Source of the DNA: Thermoplasmata archaeon
Lineage (GTDB): Archaea > Thermoplasmatota > Thermoplasmata > Thermoplasmatales > GCA-001856825
DNA: 22,194 bases
NCBI GenBank assembly: GCA_021831005.1
Contig: JAKBNO010000020.1
Coordinates: forward strand, 1-22,194
Direction of reading: 5' to 3'
Below the pieces are notes generated by a model that saw only the letters and a list, made by a program, of their open reading frames with translations, had not been told where the DNA came from and ran no database searches. Below are positions 6,754 to 14,255 of this stretch, piece after piece (position 1 is the first letter of the stretch; each line of letters begins with the position of its first letter). Both the position numbers and the translations under genes were made by a program.

Positions 6754-8766
6754 ATGTACCTATTCTCTTCCCTGCTTTTGATTGGCTTGCTGATTTCTGG
6801 GGCTCTTTTCCTATTTCAGATATACCGATTGCTGTGGAACATGTTTAAGGTTTCCACGAAGAAAACTACCATCGGCAAGTCCGTTTTGCGTAGGATCTAT
6901 CTTGGGTTCAGGAACGTGATTTTTCAGGGAAAACTCTTCAAGGACTTGGGTGGAGGGATCATGCACGCACTGATGTTCTGGGGGTTCCTTGCATTTGCCT
7001 TCTATTCTGCAGATGTCTTCCTTACGGGACTGAATCCCTCTTCCAGATTCTTCCTCACGGGATTGCCAGAATACGTGGTCTTCTTTTCTGTTGATATTTT
7101 CGCATTAATCGTCATAGCTGATGTGATCTATGCAGTCGTTAGGAGATGGGTGATAAAGATCAAGAGGTATCAGGGCTACAACGGTTTCGAGGCTTCTTTC
7201 ATCCTCTTCCTGGTGGCCAGCCTAATGGTTAGCTACCTGTTTCTATCTGGACTCAGGATCGATGGCTACACTAGTGGAATACCTGGGGAAGTGATGGTAA
7301 ATCTCCCTGCTTCTGTTACCCCTATTAGTGCACTCGTTGCCTCAATCATCCCATCCATCTCGACGACCACGGCAACGAACCTCTACTGGTCTGTCTGGTC
7401 ATTCCACGTAATCATATTCCTTGTGTTTCTTGCTTACATTCCTTCCTCCAAACACCTTCATCTCGTAGCTGCTCCCTTTAACGTCCTCCTTACTGACGAA
7501 AAGCCGAGAGGTCAGCTTTCAGACATAGATTTTGAAAAGACAACAAAGTTCGGGGCAACAGATATCAGGGATTTCAGTTGGAAAGACTACCTAGATCTTT
7601 ACTCGTGTACTGAGTGTGGCAGATGCACCGCTGCCTGCCCTGCAAACCTTACTGGAAAGTCCCTCTCTCCAAGAGATATTATATGGGATCTTAGGACAGC
7701 GCTTCTTGAACAAGGGAGCGCCTTCAGGAGCGGTGATAGAAGCAAACCAGATGAAGCATTCCCAACGGTGCTAAACAGCGTGATCAAGGAAGAAGATTTG
7801 TGGTCTTGCACCACCTGCAATGCATGCGTTGAAGAGTGTCCTGTGATGATCAATCACGTAGACAAGATCGTAGACATGAGAAGATCTCTCGTTCTGAATC
7901 AAGGAAGTGCCCCCAAGGGAATCACGGATATGTATGCCAACATGGAATCCTACCAGAGTCCGTGGACAAATGATCCCGCAACTAGAGCAGACTGGACAAA
8001 GGGATTGAACGTGCCCGATCTTTCGAAGAACCCGGACCAGAAATTTGATTATCTTTTCTGGGTGGGATGCTCGGGTAGTTACGATCCAAGAAACCAAGAA
8101 ATTTCGAAGGCACTTGTAAAGGTCCTGGAAAAAGCTGGAGTGTCTTATGCTATTCTAGGTACGGAAGAAAAGTGCACTGGTGATCCAGCTAGGAGATCCG
8201 GAAACGAATACCAGTTCCAGACTCTGCAAACTCAAAACGTCGAAACATTCAAAAAGTTCGGAGTTAAGAAGATCGTAACGATCTGCCCACACTGTTTCAA
8301 CACGTTCAAGAACGAATATAACATCAAAATGGACTTGGAAGTGGTGCATCATACTGAATTCATCGATTCACTGCTGAGAGAGGGGAAGATATCAATGAAG
8401 GAGAAGAAGGACACGGAGAAATTCACCTACCACGATTCTTGCTATCTCGGAAGATACAACAGGGTTTTTGATGCTCCCAGAAACATCATCAGCCTGGTGA
8501 CCACCAACTACCAGGAGATGGAGATGAACAAGACCAAGGGCCTCTGCTGCGGAGCCGGAGGAGCGAGAATGTGGATGGAGGAGAATGTTGGAACGAAGAT
8601 ATCGCACAAGAGGATTGGCCAAGCAGATCAAATAAATGCTTCAGTGGTTGTGACAGCGTGTCCATATTGCATGTCGATGCTCGACGACGCAAGGAAGGTT
8701 ACAAATAAAGAAGAAAAAATGAAGGTCAAAGACATAGCGGAGCTGGTAGCTGAGAACCTCTCATAG
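6754..8766 (+). CDS. Membrane cytochrome b / iron-sulfur oxidoreductase (HdrD/DUF224 type), probable ETF:quinone oxidoreductase
   Basis: This 670-residue protein fuses a five-helix cytochrome b-like domain (about 1-240) to a soluble Fe-S domain. Likely haem ligands are His71 in helix 2, His218 in helix 5, and the SKHLH pair His234/His236. Two [4Fe-4S] motifs follow: C285-C288-C291-C295-P and C352-C355-C358-C362-P. Then come two CCG-type cysteine domains, the first with KCTGDPARRSG (near 474) and CPHC (near 513), the second with a Cys near 564, CCGAGG (near 599) and CPYC (near 635). Relatives include HdrD and the DUF224 proteins shown in syntrophic fatty-acid oxidisers to be ETF:menaquinone oxidoreductases. 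Its position next to etfBA, inside a beta-oxidation island with no flavin-type ETF-QO in view, supports that role; the quinone partner is inferred. ATG at 6754 is preferred over TTG at 6748 on promoter spacing. Its last six bases overlap the end of etfA. Confidence 0.85.
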   Translation: MYLFSSLLLIGLLISGALFLFQIYRLLWNMFKVSTKKTTIGKSVLRRIYLGFRNVIFQGKLFKDLGGGIMHALMFWGFLAFAFYSADVFLTGLNPSSRFFLTGLPEYVVFFSVDIFALIVIADVIYAVVRRWVIKIKRYQGYNGFEASFILFLVASLMVSYLFLSGLRIDGYTSGIPGEVMVNLPASVTPISALVASIIPSISTTTATNLYWSVWSFHVIIFLVFLAYIPSSKHLHLVAAPFNVLLTDEKPRGQLSDIDFEKTTKFGATDIRDFSWKDYLDLYSCTECGRCTAACPANLTGKSLSPRDIIWDLRTALLEQGSAFRSGDRSKPDEAFPTVLNSVIKEEDLWSCTTCNACVEECPVMINHVDKIVDMRRSLVLNQGSAPKGITDMYANMESYQSPWTNDPATRADWTKGLNVPDLSKNPDQKFDYLFWVGCSGSYDPRNQEISKALVKVLEKAGVSYAILGTEEKCTGDPARRSGNEYQFQTLQTQNVETFKKFGVKKIVTICPHCFNTFKNEYNIKMDLEVVHHTEFIDSLLREGKISMKEKKDTEKFTYHDSCYLGRYNRVFDAPRNIISLVTTNYQEMEMNKTKGLCCGAGGARMWMEENVGTKISHKRIGQADQINASVVVTACPYCMSMLDDARKVTNKEEKMKVKDIAELVAENLS

Positions 8767-9645
8767 GTAGGATACTATTTTTGGCACGATCTGGTAAAGG
8801 TCTCCTACGATTCCGTAGTCTGCTTCCTGGAAAATAGGTGCATTCTTGTCCTTATTGACTGCAACCACTACCTTGGATCCCCTCATTCCGGCGATGTGCT
8901 GAATCTGTCCTGAGATGCCCAGAGCCACATATGCCTTTGGCTTGACAGTTCTCCCAGAGTACCCAACCTGCCTGTCCTCCGACAGCCAGTGGTAATCTAG
9001 GCAGACTGGTCTTGAACCTGCCAGTTCTCCCCTCACTGCTTTAACCAGCGGCTCTATCTGTTGAATTCCTTCCATCTTTCCTAGACCTCTTCCCACCGCG
9101 ATGATTATGTTTGCCTTCTCCAGATTCACTTCTTTCGCTTTCTTCTGTTCAATTGCCAGTATCTTGACGACCCCTTCAGGAATGTTCTTTGTTTCAATGG
9201 GAGAACTACCATCGCCAGGAACGTCATCCGACAAGCCAGAAAGGAAGGTGAATACCTTTGACCTGGATTCCTCCTCAATTACCGCCTTTCCTCCAAGCCC
9301 ATACCGTTTCGTAGTTACCGTCCCGCTGTTGAATTTGATTTCAAAAATTTCAGGGATGACTTCAATGGACTTTTGTCCGGAAAACAGGGAAGCAATGTCT
9401 CTTCCCAACACCGTGGAAGCTATCATAACTAGGTCATACCCTCCACTTGAAAATTCATCCGAAAGAAGAGAGGAGATTCCCTTCACCTCCGGTTTCCCTG
9501 TCAGAAGAACGATTTTCTGAGCTCCATATTTTGTCAGCGACTCGCCCTTTTCTGTGGTGTAAAGTACAAAATCTCCCTTCCCCTTCAGGAAACTCATAAC
9601 CTGTTTAGCACTGTCTTCGATGTCAGAAAATATCAAGAATTTCAT
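8761..9645 (-). CDS. etfA: Electron transfer flavoprotein alpha subunit
   Basis: With EtfB this 294-residue subunit forms the soluble flavoprotein that accepts electrons from acyl-CoA dehydrogenases. The C-terminal FAD domain is clear: SRPVCLDYHW (from 211), QVGYSGRTV (226-234), ALGISGQIQHIAG, AVNKDKNAPIF and EADYGIVGDL. In most ETFs the loop reads GQTG or GQSG; here residue 229 is Tyr instead of Gln, next to the Ser/Thr that contacts the flavin. The N-terminal domain is of the adenine-nucleotide alpha-hydrolase-like fold shared with EtfB. Length is normal and no ferredoxin extension is present. It overlaps etfB by four bases (ATGA) and has a strong ribosome binding site. Its 3' end overlaps the convergent membrane oxidoreductase gene by six bases. 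Confidence 0.93.
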   Translation of the reverse strand: MKFLIFSDIEDSAKQVMSFLKGKGDFVLYTTEKGESLTKYGAQKIVLLTGKPEVKGISSLLSDEFSSGGYDLVMIASTVLGRDIASLFSGQKSIEVIPEIFEIKFNSGTVTTKRYGLGGKAVIEEESRSKVFTFLSGLSDDVPGDGSSPIETKNIPEGVVKILAIEQKKAKEVNLEKANIIIAVGRGLGKMEGIQQIEPLVKAVRGELAGSRPVCLDYHWLSEDRQVGYSGRTVKPKAYVALGISGQIQHIAGMRGSKVVVAVNKDKNAPIFQEADYGIVGDLYQIVPKIVSYL

Positions 9646-10388
9646 TTCATCGCCTCCTTTAAAACTTTGGCAACCTCTTGCGCGCCCTTGTCTACATCCT
9701 CGAATATCAGTCTCTTTCTTTCGCTTTTAGGAGCTTTCTTGGATATTATCTTGGACGTATTCTCTATCTTGACAGTCGATTGTTCGGTGGTTATGTTCTT
9801 CTTTCCTGCTTTTATTATCTGAAGTACCGGTGGAAATCTGGGTTCATTTGTCTCCTGTGTTACGGAGATTACTGCTGGCATCGTGGCTTCCGATTTGATA
9901 ACGTCTTTCTCTGTCGCAGTGCTCACCTTTACGATCCTATCTGCCACTTCTATTGAGACGGCATTGGATAATAGAGGAAGATTCAGTTCGGTGGCTACGA
10001 GTCCCGCCACCATGCCACTCATTGAATCTGCAGACTGATTTCCCAGTATCACAAGATCGTAGTGGAGCTGTTTTATTTTTTGGGCTAGCACCTTGGCAGT
10101 AAGAACGGGATTGTTCTCGCTGTATCCGGTTATGAGGACTCCCTCATCAACTCCCATTGCGTAAGCCTCTTTCATGACCTGTGTTCCCTTTTCATTTCCA
10201 AAGAGAACTGCAGTGATCTTGCCACCGTTCTTCTCCTTGATTCTGACGGCGGCTTCCACCGAGTTCTTGCTCAGATTTTCAAATTTGAAAGGTACTCCGT
10301 CGGTTATGGGTTCTCCAGTCTCTTGGTTTACTTTTATCAGTTCTAGATCCGGGATTTGTTTTATAAGTACAACGATGTCATATGGCAT
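9642..10388 (-). CDS. etfB: Electron transfer flavoprotein beta subunit
   Basis: This 248-residue protein is the partner of EtfA. It opens with YDIVVLIKQIPD, the typical EtfB N-terminal strand. It carries the family core LVILGNQSADSMSGMVAGLV followed by ATELNLPLLSNA (about residues 95-126), which lines the adenine nucleotide site and subunit interface. EtfB binds AMP structurally in classical ETFs and the second flavin in bifurcating ones; I cannot decide between these from sequence alone. The context (three acyl-CoA dehydrogenase-type genes and a membrane oxidoreductase) suits a conventional, non-bifurcating role. It starts at ATG 10388 and is the first gene of an etfBA operon transcribed away from the thiolase operon. 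Confidence 0.92.
   Translation of the reverse strand: MPYDIVVLIKQIPDLELIKVNQETGEPITDGVPFKFENLSKNSVEAAVRIKEKNGGKITAVLFGNEKGTQVMKEAYAMGVDEGVLITGYSENNPVLTAKVLAQKIKQLHYDLVILGNQSADSMSGMVAGLVATELNLPLLSNAVSIEVADRIVKVSTATEKDVIKSEATMPAVISVTQETNEPRFPPVLQIIKAGKKNITTEQSTVKIENTSKIISKKAPKSERKRLIFEDVDKGAQEVAKVLKEAMK
9650..9658 (-). promoter_or_regulatory. Strong Shine-Dalgarno site for etfA
   Basis: Read on the minus strand the sequence is GGAGGCGAT, four bases before the ATG of etfA and inside the end of etfB. It differs by one base from the consensus GGAGGTGAT. Together with the ATGA overlap it indicates coupled, stoichiometric translation of the two ETF subunits. Confidence 0.75.
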
Positions 10389-10509
10389 TACAAACCACTA
10401 ATTCGTAAATGCACTCTTCGGATATTATCCTTGCTTTTTAAGGTCAAATCCAAAATTTCAGTTTTAGAGTGTGCTCCTCTCTCCTCCTATTCGGAACTCT
10501 AAAGAGAAG

Positions 10510-10536
10510 GCCACTTCACCGTTAGGGATAAGTGGC
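10510..10536. repeat. Inverted repeat GCCACTT-N13-AAGTGGC
   Basis: A perfect 7-bp inverted repeat with a 13-base spacer lies in the middle of the etfB/thiolase divergent region. It is roughly 125 bp from the nearer start codon (etfB), so it could serve either promoter or neither. Confidence 0.4.
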
Positions 10537-10557
10537 TCAATCCTAATCGGAAATTTG

Positions 10558-10583
10558 GTGCTTTTCTATTAATTAAAAGTCAC
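10558..10583. repeat. AT-rich imperfect palindrome in the etfB/thiolase divergent region
   Basis: The arms GTGCTTTT (10558-10565) and AAAAGTCAC (10575-10583) are complementary apart from one extra T, around an AT-rich centre containing ATTAATT. Length and shape suit a dimeric helix-turn-helix operator, which is inference only. Confidence 0.4.
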
Positions 10584-10661
10584 CAGAAGTAGATGAATTG
10601 CCATAAGGATTACTAAACTAATTTAATCGTCGCACAATGGCACCGCTGAGCCGTTAAAGAG

Positions 10662-10669
10662 TTATATAT
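10662..10669 (+). promoter_or_regulatory. TATA box for the thiolase / acyl-CoA dehydrogenase operon
   Basis: TTATATAT is centred about 32 nt upstream of the ATG at 10698, predicting transcription start a few bases before the ATG and a leader too short for a Shine-Dalgarno site. The same octamer occurs at 20291-20298 before the peroxiredoxin gene. Confidence 0.65.
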
Positions 10670-10697
10670 CCGTCATTAATCTAAAACCGTAATACCT

Positions 10698-11888
10698 ATG
10701 GAAAATAAAGAAGTGTTTTTGGTTTATTACAAAAGGACCCCATTCTCAAAGTCAAAACCAAGCGATCCCACAAAGGATGTGTTTAACAGCATAAGAATGG
10801 ACGAAGCTCTTGCAGCGCTTATGAAAGATTCGGTGAAAGAGACAGGTGTGAAGCCAACCGAAATAAACGACATCATTCTAGGATCTGCTTTACAGGTTGG
10901 AGAGAATTGGATGTATGGGGGCAGACAACCCGTTTTGTTGGCAGGTTTTCCGGTCGAAGTTCCTGCGATGGCTATAGACAGAGCATGTTCGTCTTCACTG
11001 AACGCAATTAGTATAGGCGCTATGGAGATAATGACGGGCAATTCGGAAATCGTCTTGGCAGGAGGGATGGAGCACATGACACACGTCCCCCTTGGTAACA
11101 ATCCGATGGTCAGCCCCAACCTTAAGCTACTGCTCAGACCGGAGTACATGAAATATGACATGAAGACCGGCTTTTATATGGGTCTGACCGCTGAGAAACT
11201 TGCGAAGTTGAAGGGTATCCCGAGAGACGAAATGGATACGTTCGCCTATGAGAGCCACAAGTACGCATCTCAAGCACAGGACAGCGGTTTCTTCAAGGAC
11301 GAAATACTCCCGATTGAAGTAGAATCGGATGGAGAGACCAAGATTATCGATAAAGACCAGAGCGTTAGAAAGGATAGTTCGGTCGAACAAATGAAAAAAC
11401 TACCTCCTGCGTTTAAAGAAGGAGGAGTCATCACTGCAGGAAATTCATCTCCACTAAATGCAGGTGCCTCGCTTGTCATGTTAGCGTCTGGAAGAAAAGT
11501 GAAAGAATACGGATTGAAACCTCTCTCAAAGGTGAGTGCGTTCGGTTGGGCTGGAGTCGACCCGTCATTAATGGGTGAGGGACCCGTACCCGCATCAAAG
11601 AAGCTGCTTGCAGGAGCCAAATTGACTTCTGAAGACATCGACCTATGGGAAATCAACGAGGCGTTCGCCGTAGTGGTCCTTAACGCGATGCGAGAGCTCA
11701 ACATTCCGAGGAACAAGGTCAATGTCAAGGGAGGCGCGATAGCAATCGGACACCCCCTCGGAGCCTCGGGTGCGAGACTCGCGGGAACACTATCTCGTCA
11801 ACTGAAAGCGAGCGGAAAGGAGAGGGGCATAGCCTCGCTTTGTGTTGGTGGAGGACAAGGATATTCTGTACTAATGGAGAAGGTGTAA
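10698..11888 (+). CDS. Thiolase (acetyl-CoA C-acyltransferase)
   Basis: This 396-residue enzyme has the complete thiolase active site: nucleophilic Cys97 in DRACSSSLNA, NEAF motif in the C-terminal half, His352 in GHPLGASGARL, and Cys382 in the CVGGGQG loop at the C terminus. It cleaves 3-ketoacyl-CoA with CoA to acetyl-CoA and a shortened acyl-CoA, the last beta-oxidation step, and could also run as acetoacetyl-CoA thiolase. It is first in an operon with two acyl-CoA dehydrogenase-type genes, favouring a degradative role. Its length is standard. The ATG fits the TATA position; no Shine-Dalgarno is seen, consistent with a leaderless message. The first dehydrogenase begins two bases after its stop codon. 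Confidence 0.93.
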   Translation: MENKEVFLVYYKRTPFSKSKPSDPTKDVFNSIRMDEALAALMKDSVKETGVKPTEINDIILGSALQVGENWMYGGRQPVLLAGFPVEVPAMAIDRACSSSLNAISIGAMEIMTGNSEIVLAGGMEHMTHVPLGNNPMVSPNLKLLLRPEYMKYDMKTGFYMGLTAEKLAKLKGIPRDEMDTFAYESHKYASQAQDSGFFKDEILPIEVESDGETKIIDKDQSVRKDSSVEQMKKLPPAFKEGGVITAGNSSPLNAGASLVMLASGRKVKEYGLKPLSKVSAFGWAGVDPSLMGEGPVPASKKLLAGAKLTSEDIDLWEINEAFAVVVLNAMRELNIPRNKVNVKGGAIAIGHPLGASGARLAGTLSRQLKASGKERGIASLCVGGGQGYSVLMEKV

Positions 11889-11890
11889 TA

Positions 11891-13018
11891 ATGGATTTCG
11901 AATTGAGTGACGATATAAAAGAGGCCGTTGTAAAGGCCAAGGAATTTGCTAACAAGTATTTCACAGAAGAAGTTGCTGAAAAATCTGATTTCAATGAAGA
12001 GTTTCCTACAGAAATAGTAGCTATCTCGAAAAAAGAGAAGGTATTGGATTTCTCAAATCCCTGGAAAGTTCTGGTTACCATCGAAGAGCTGGTAAGAAGG
12101 GACCCGGGTTTGGGTATATCCGTTACCATTTCTGCATTTGGAGCGGAGATTTTCATGTTCTTTGGTAACGATGCCCAGAAGGAGAAGTACATGAACCCGG
12201 TCTTTGCAGGGAAAAGGACCCTGGGTCTTGGCGTAACTGAGGCGGGAGGAGGATCAGACGTTGCTGGAATAAAGTGCGAAGCCAGACTTGATGGAGACTC
12301 CTATGTCCTGAACGGCGGAAAGATGTTCATAAGCAATGGACAGATTGCCGACCACTTCCTAGTACTTGCTAGAACTTCCCCACCTCCGTCCCCGGAAAAG
12401 AAGCACAAGGGTTTGAGCGTGTTCGTTGTTGATTCAAAGAGTCCAGGATTTGCCATAAATAAGTTGCACGGAAAGCTTGGAGTAAGAGCCACCAACACTG
12501 CAGAACTCATATTCGACAACGTTAGGGTACCCAAGGAAGACATGGTAGGAGAAGAAGGGAAGGGATTCTACTACATCATGACCTTCTTCAACATCAGCAG
12601 GATATACGTTGCTGCACAGGGATTGGGAATAGCCCACGGTGCATTGGATCGACTGCTAGAATACTCAAAGAAGTATGCTCCAGTTTCGGAAACTGGGGAA
12701 CTGAGCGAGAATTTGCAGCTCGCGATTGCGGAAATTGCAACTAGAGTTGAAGCAACTCGGAACATCACCTATAAGGCGGCTTCCTACTTATTCAAATTCA
12801 CACCAAATCCGATCGTGACCAGCATGGCAAAGTTCTATGCGGCAGAGAGTGCGGTATTCGCCACTAAAAGGGCCATTGAGCTCATGTCACTTCACGGGCT
12901 GACTTCTGACCTTGAAAGATTCTTCAGAGACGCAAAGATCCTGGACATTTGGGAAGGAACAACAGAGGTAGAGAAGCTTATAATCACGAGGATGATGCTG
13001 AAGGAAGGAGGAGCGTGA
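11891..13018 (+). CDS. Acyl-CoA dehydrogenase (catalytically complete member of a pair)
   Basis: This 375-residue FAD enzyme oxidises acyl-CoA to trans-2-enoyl-CoA and reduces ETF. Visible are the flavin/substrate signature TEAGGGSD (116-123), the beta-domain strand NGGKMFISNG, the loop KLGVRATNTAEL, and the catalytic base Glu355 in IWEGTTEV, the position used by medium- and short-chain enzymes. The helix carrying the alternative base in other subfamilies reads NISRI, without Glu, consistent with Glu355 as the only base. The N-terminal helical domain is compact and lacks a recognisable PeeyGG motif. Start at ATG 11891, preceded by GGAGAAGGTG overlapping the thiolase end; earlier in-frame codons lie inside the thiolase gene. 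The next gene, a degenerate dehydrogenase, starts five bases after the stop, so the two may form one hetero-oligomer. Confidence 0.92.
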   Translation: MDFELSDDIKEAVVKAKEFANKYFTEEVAEKSDFNEEFPTEIVAISKKEKVLDFSNPWKVLVTIEELVRRDPGLGISVTISAFGAEIFMFFGNDAQKEKYMNPVFAGKRTLGLGVTEAGGGSDVAGIKCEARLDGDSYVLNGGKMFISNGQIADHFLVLARTSPPPSPEKKHKGLSVFVVDSKSPGFAINKLHGKLGVRATNTAELIFDNVRVPKEDMVGEEGKGFYYIMTFFNISRIYVAAQGLGIAHGALDRLLEYSKKYAPVSETGELSENLQLAIAEIATRVEATRNITYKAASYLFKFTPNPIVTSMAKFYAAESAVFATKRAIELMSLHGLTSDLERFFRDAKILDIWEGTTEVEKLIITRMMLKEGGA

Positions 13019-13023
13019 CCTAG

Positions 13024-14058
13024 ATGGAAGAGGAATATGAAATTCTTGAAAATACAGTTAAAGATTTCAATGCGAAATATGTGGAAAACAACTCACTGAA
13101 ATTTGAAAATGAGAGCATGGGGAAGGAATTCGTTAAGTTGCTCGCAGATCAGGGATTCTTTTCCATGATGGGACAGTCTGGAGAAGGAGCTGCAGATGTC
13201 AAGACGCTTTCAGTAGTTCTTGAGAATCTTGCAAAGTCTGTTCCCGCAGTCGCCGTTAAGACACTTCTCGCAAACTCCTTTTTGAGCCTCGTAAACGATC
13301 CTAAAATTACCGAAGCTGTTGCTAACGGTTCCAAATCTGGGACAGTGACCTTTTCTGATCTACTAGTCGGTCCGGGGCAGAATGGCAGCCTTCTCCTGAG
13401 TGACGGTAAGATCAAGGGTGAGAAACAGTTCGTGTTTGGAAGCGATTCTGACTTTATTGTAACGCTTCTGGATACGGGAGAACTCGTACTTCTAAAGTCT
13501 GGATTCACAGCAGGGAAGAAACTCAAGAGACTAGGATTTAGGAGCATAGGCTTTTCTGCAGTAAGCGTGAATTCATCTGACTATGATGTGCTGAGCAAGG
13601 AAGGAAGAAAAGTGCTTGAAAAGTTGTACGATCAACTGTCAATCCCAGTGGCTGCAATTTCGCTTGGAATGAGTGAGGCAGTTTCACAAAAGGGTCTGGA
13701 TTATGCCAAGGTGAGAACTGCATTTGGACACTATTTGAAGGATTTCCAACCGCTCGCATTCGAGCTGACTTCACTCATAGCGGAGATGGAGATTCTGAAA
13801 CGCTATTTCGAAGGACTGATATCTACCTCTCCAAGCAGGAAAGAAGCCATGTTCCTGAAGCACAAGGCACTCGCACTCGCCAAGGACATCAGCAAGACTT
13901 CTTTGCAGATACACGGCGGATACGGATATCTGGAAGACTTTGGAATTGAGAAATTCTACAGGGATTCGATGGCCCTGTCTGTGCTTTTCCACAACGAAGA
14001 ACACGAGATGGAAGATCTGTCCACATTGGTTTTTGAGACCAAGGCGGGGTTTGTTTAG
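13024..14058 (+). CDS. Degenerate acyl-CoA dehydrogenase-like protein, probable non-catalytic partner
   Basis: This 344-residue product is homologous to acyl-CoA dehydrogenases but shorter and altered in the active site. The C-terminal half keeps FAD-binding features: RTAFGHYLKDFQ (231-242), QIHGGYGY (296-302) and EKFYRD (309-314). Counting nine residues from the conserved Arg-Asp, as in the two other dehydrogenases here, the catalytic Glu is replaced by Phe322 (LFHNEEHE). The alternative helix position (LSIPVAA) also has no Glu. The TEp-GSD substrate signature is absent from the middle domain. It therefore probably cannot abstract the alpha proton itself. As last gene of the operon, five bases after an intact dehydrogenase, it resembles the two-gene alpha2-beta2 acyl-CoA dehydrogenases known for steroid side chains in mycobacteria. 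The alternative is a decayed paralogue, but the frame is uninterrupted. Confidence 0.85.
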   Translation: MEEEYEILENTVKDFNAKYVENNSLKFENESMGKEFVKLLADQGFFSMMGQSGEGAADVKTLSVVLENLAKSVPAVAVKTLLANSFLSLVNDPKITEAVANGSKSGTVTFSDLLVGPGQNGSLLLSDGKIKGEKQFVFGSDSDFIVTLLDTGELVLLKSGFTAGKKLKRLGFRSIGFSAVSVNSSDYDVLSKEGRKVLEKLYDQLSIPVAAISLGMSEAVSQKGLDYAKVRTAFGHYLKDFQPLAFELTSLIAEMEILKRYFEGLISTSPSRKEAMFLKHKALALAKDISKTSLQIHGGYGYLEDFGIEKFYRDSMALSVLFHNEEHEMEDLSTLVFETKAGFV

Positions 14059-14160
14059 AACTACACAAGAATACTCTCTTAAGTGGACTGCTTGTGGGAA
14101 TATCTCCTGAACGGCAATGGGTAAGAGTTACTGATGATTAACAATATGACACTCTAAACC

Positions 14161-14195
14161 ACGTTCCTCTCGAACGTACGTTTTCTGTAAAAAAC
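14161..14195. terminator. Probable terminator hairpins after the thiolase operon
   Basis: A perfect stem ACGTTC/GAACGT with loop CTCTC (14161-14177) is followed three bases later by TTTT. A second short stem GTTTT/AAAAC (14180-14195) follows, and on the minus strand it reads as a T-run. Both lie between the convergent ends of the dehydrogenase operon and the kinase gene, so the site could serve both strands. T-tracts at 14208-14217 add to a plus-strand termination signal. Confidence 0.45.
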
Positions 14196-14255
14196 ATAAG
14201 TTTCCTACTTTTGTTTTCAATTGGAAACACCTTTTGAAATTGACCGTCCGGTAGA

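Larger units (their letters stand above)
10389..10697. promoter_or_regulatory. Divergent control region between etfBA and the thiolase operon
   Basis: This 309-bp non-coding stretch must hold promoters for both directions. For the thiolase, a TATA box lies at 10662-10669. For etfB the best minus-strand candidates are CCTTAAAAAGC (10433-10443) and TAATAT (near 10426), giving a leader of roughly 15-25 nt. Two dyads lie between: a 7-bp stem GCCACTT/AAGTGGC (10510-10516, 10530-10536) and GTG-CTTTT/AAAAG-T-CAC (10558-10583, one unpaired base). These could be operators for a regulator of fatty-acid degradation, but none is encoded in the window. Confidence 0.5.

Noticed and set aside
6754..8766. 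Annotation as true heterodisulfide reductase HdrD
   Set aside because: No methanogenesis genes are nearby, the cytochrome b domain is fused in front, and the neighbours are ETF and beta-oxidation genes; the ETF-linked role fits better.
9101..9520. Plus-strand open frame opposite etfA
   Set aside because: The Phe/Ser-rich translation is typical of antisense to a real gene; etfA is unambiguous on the other strand.
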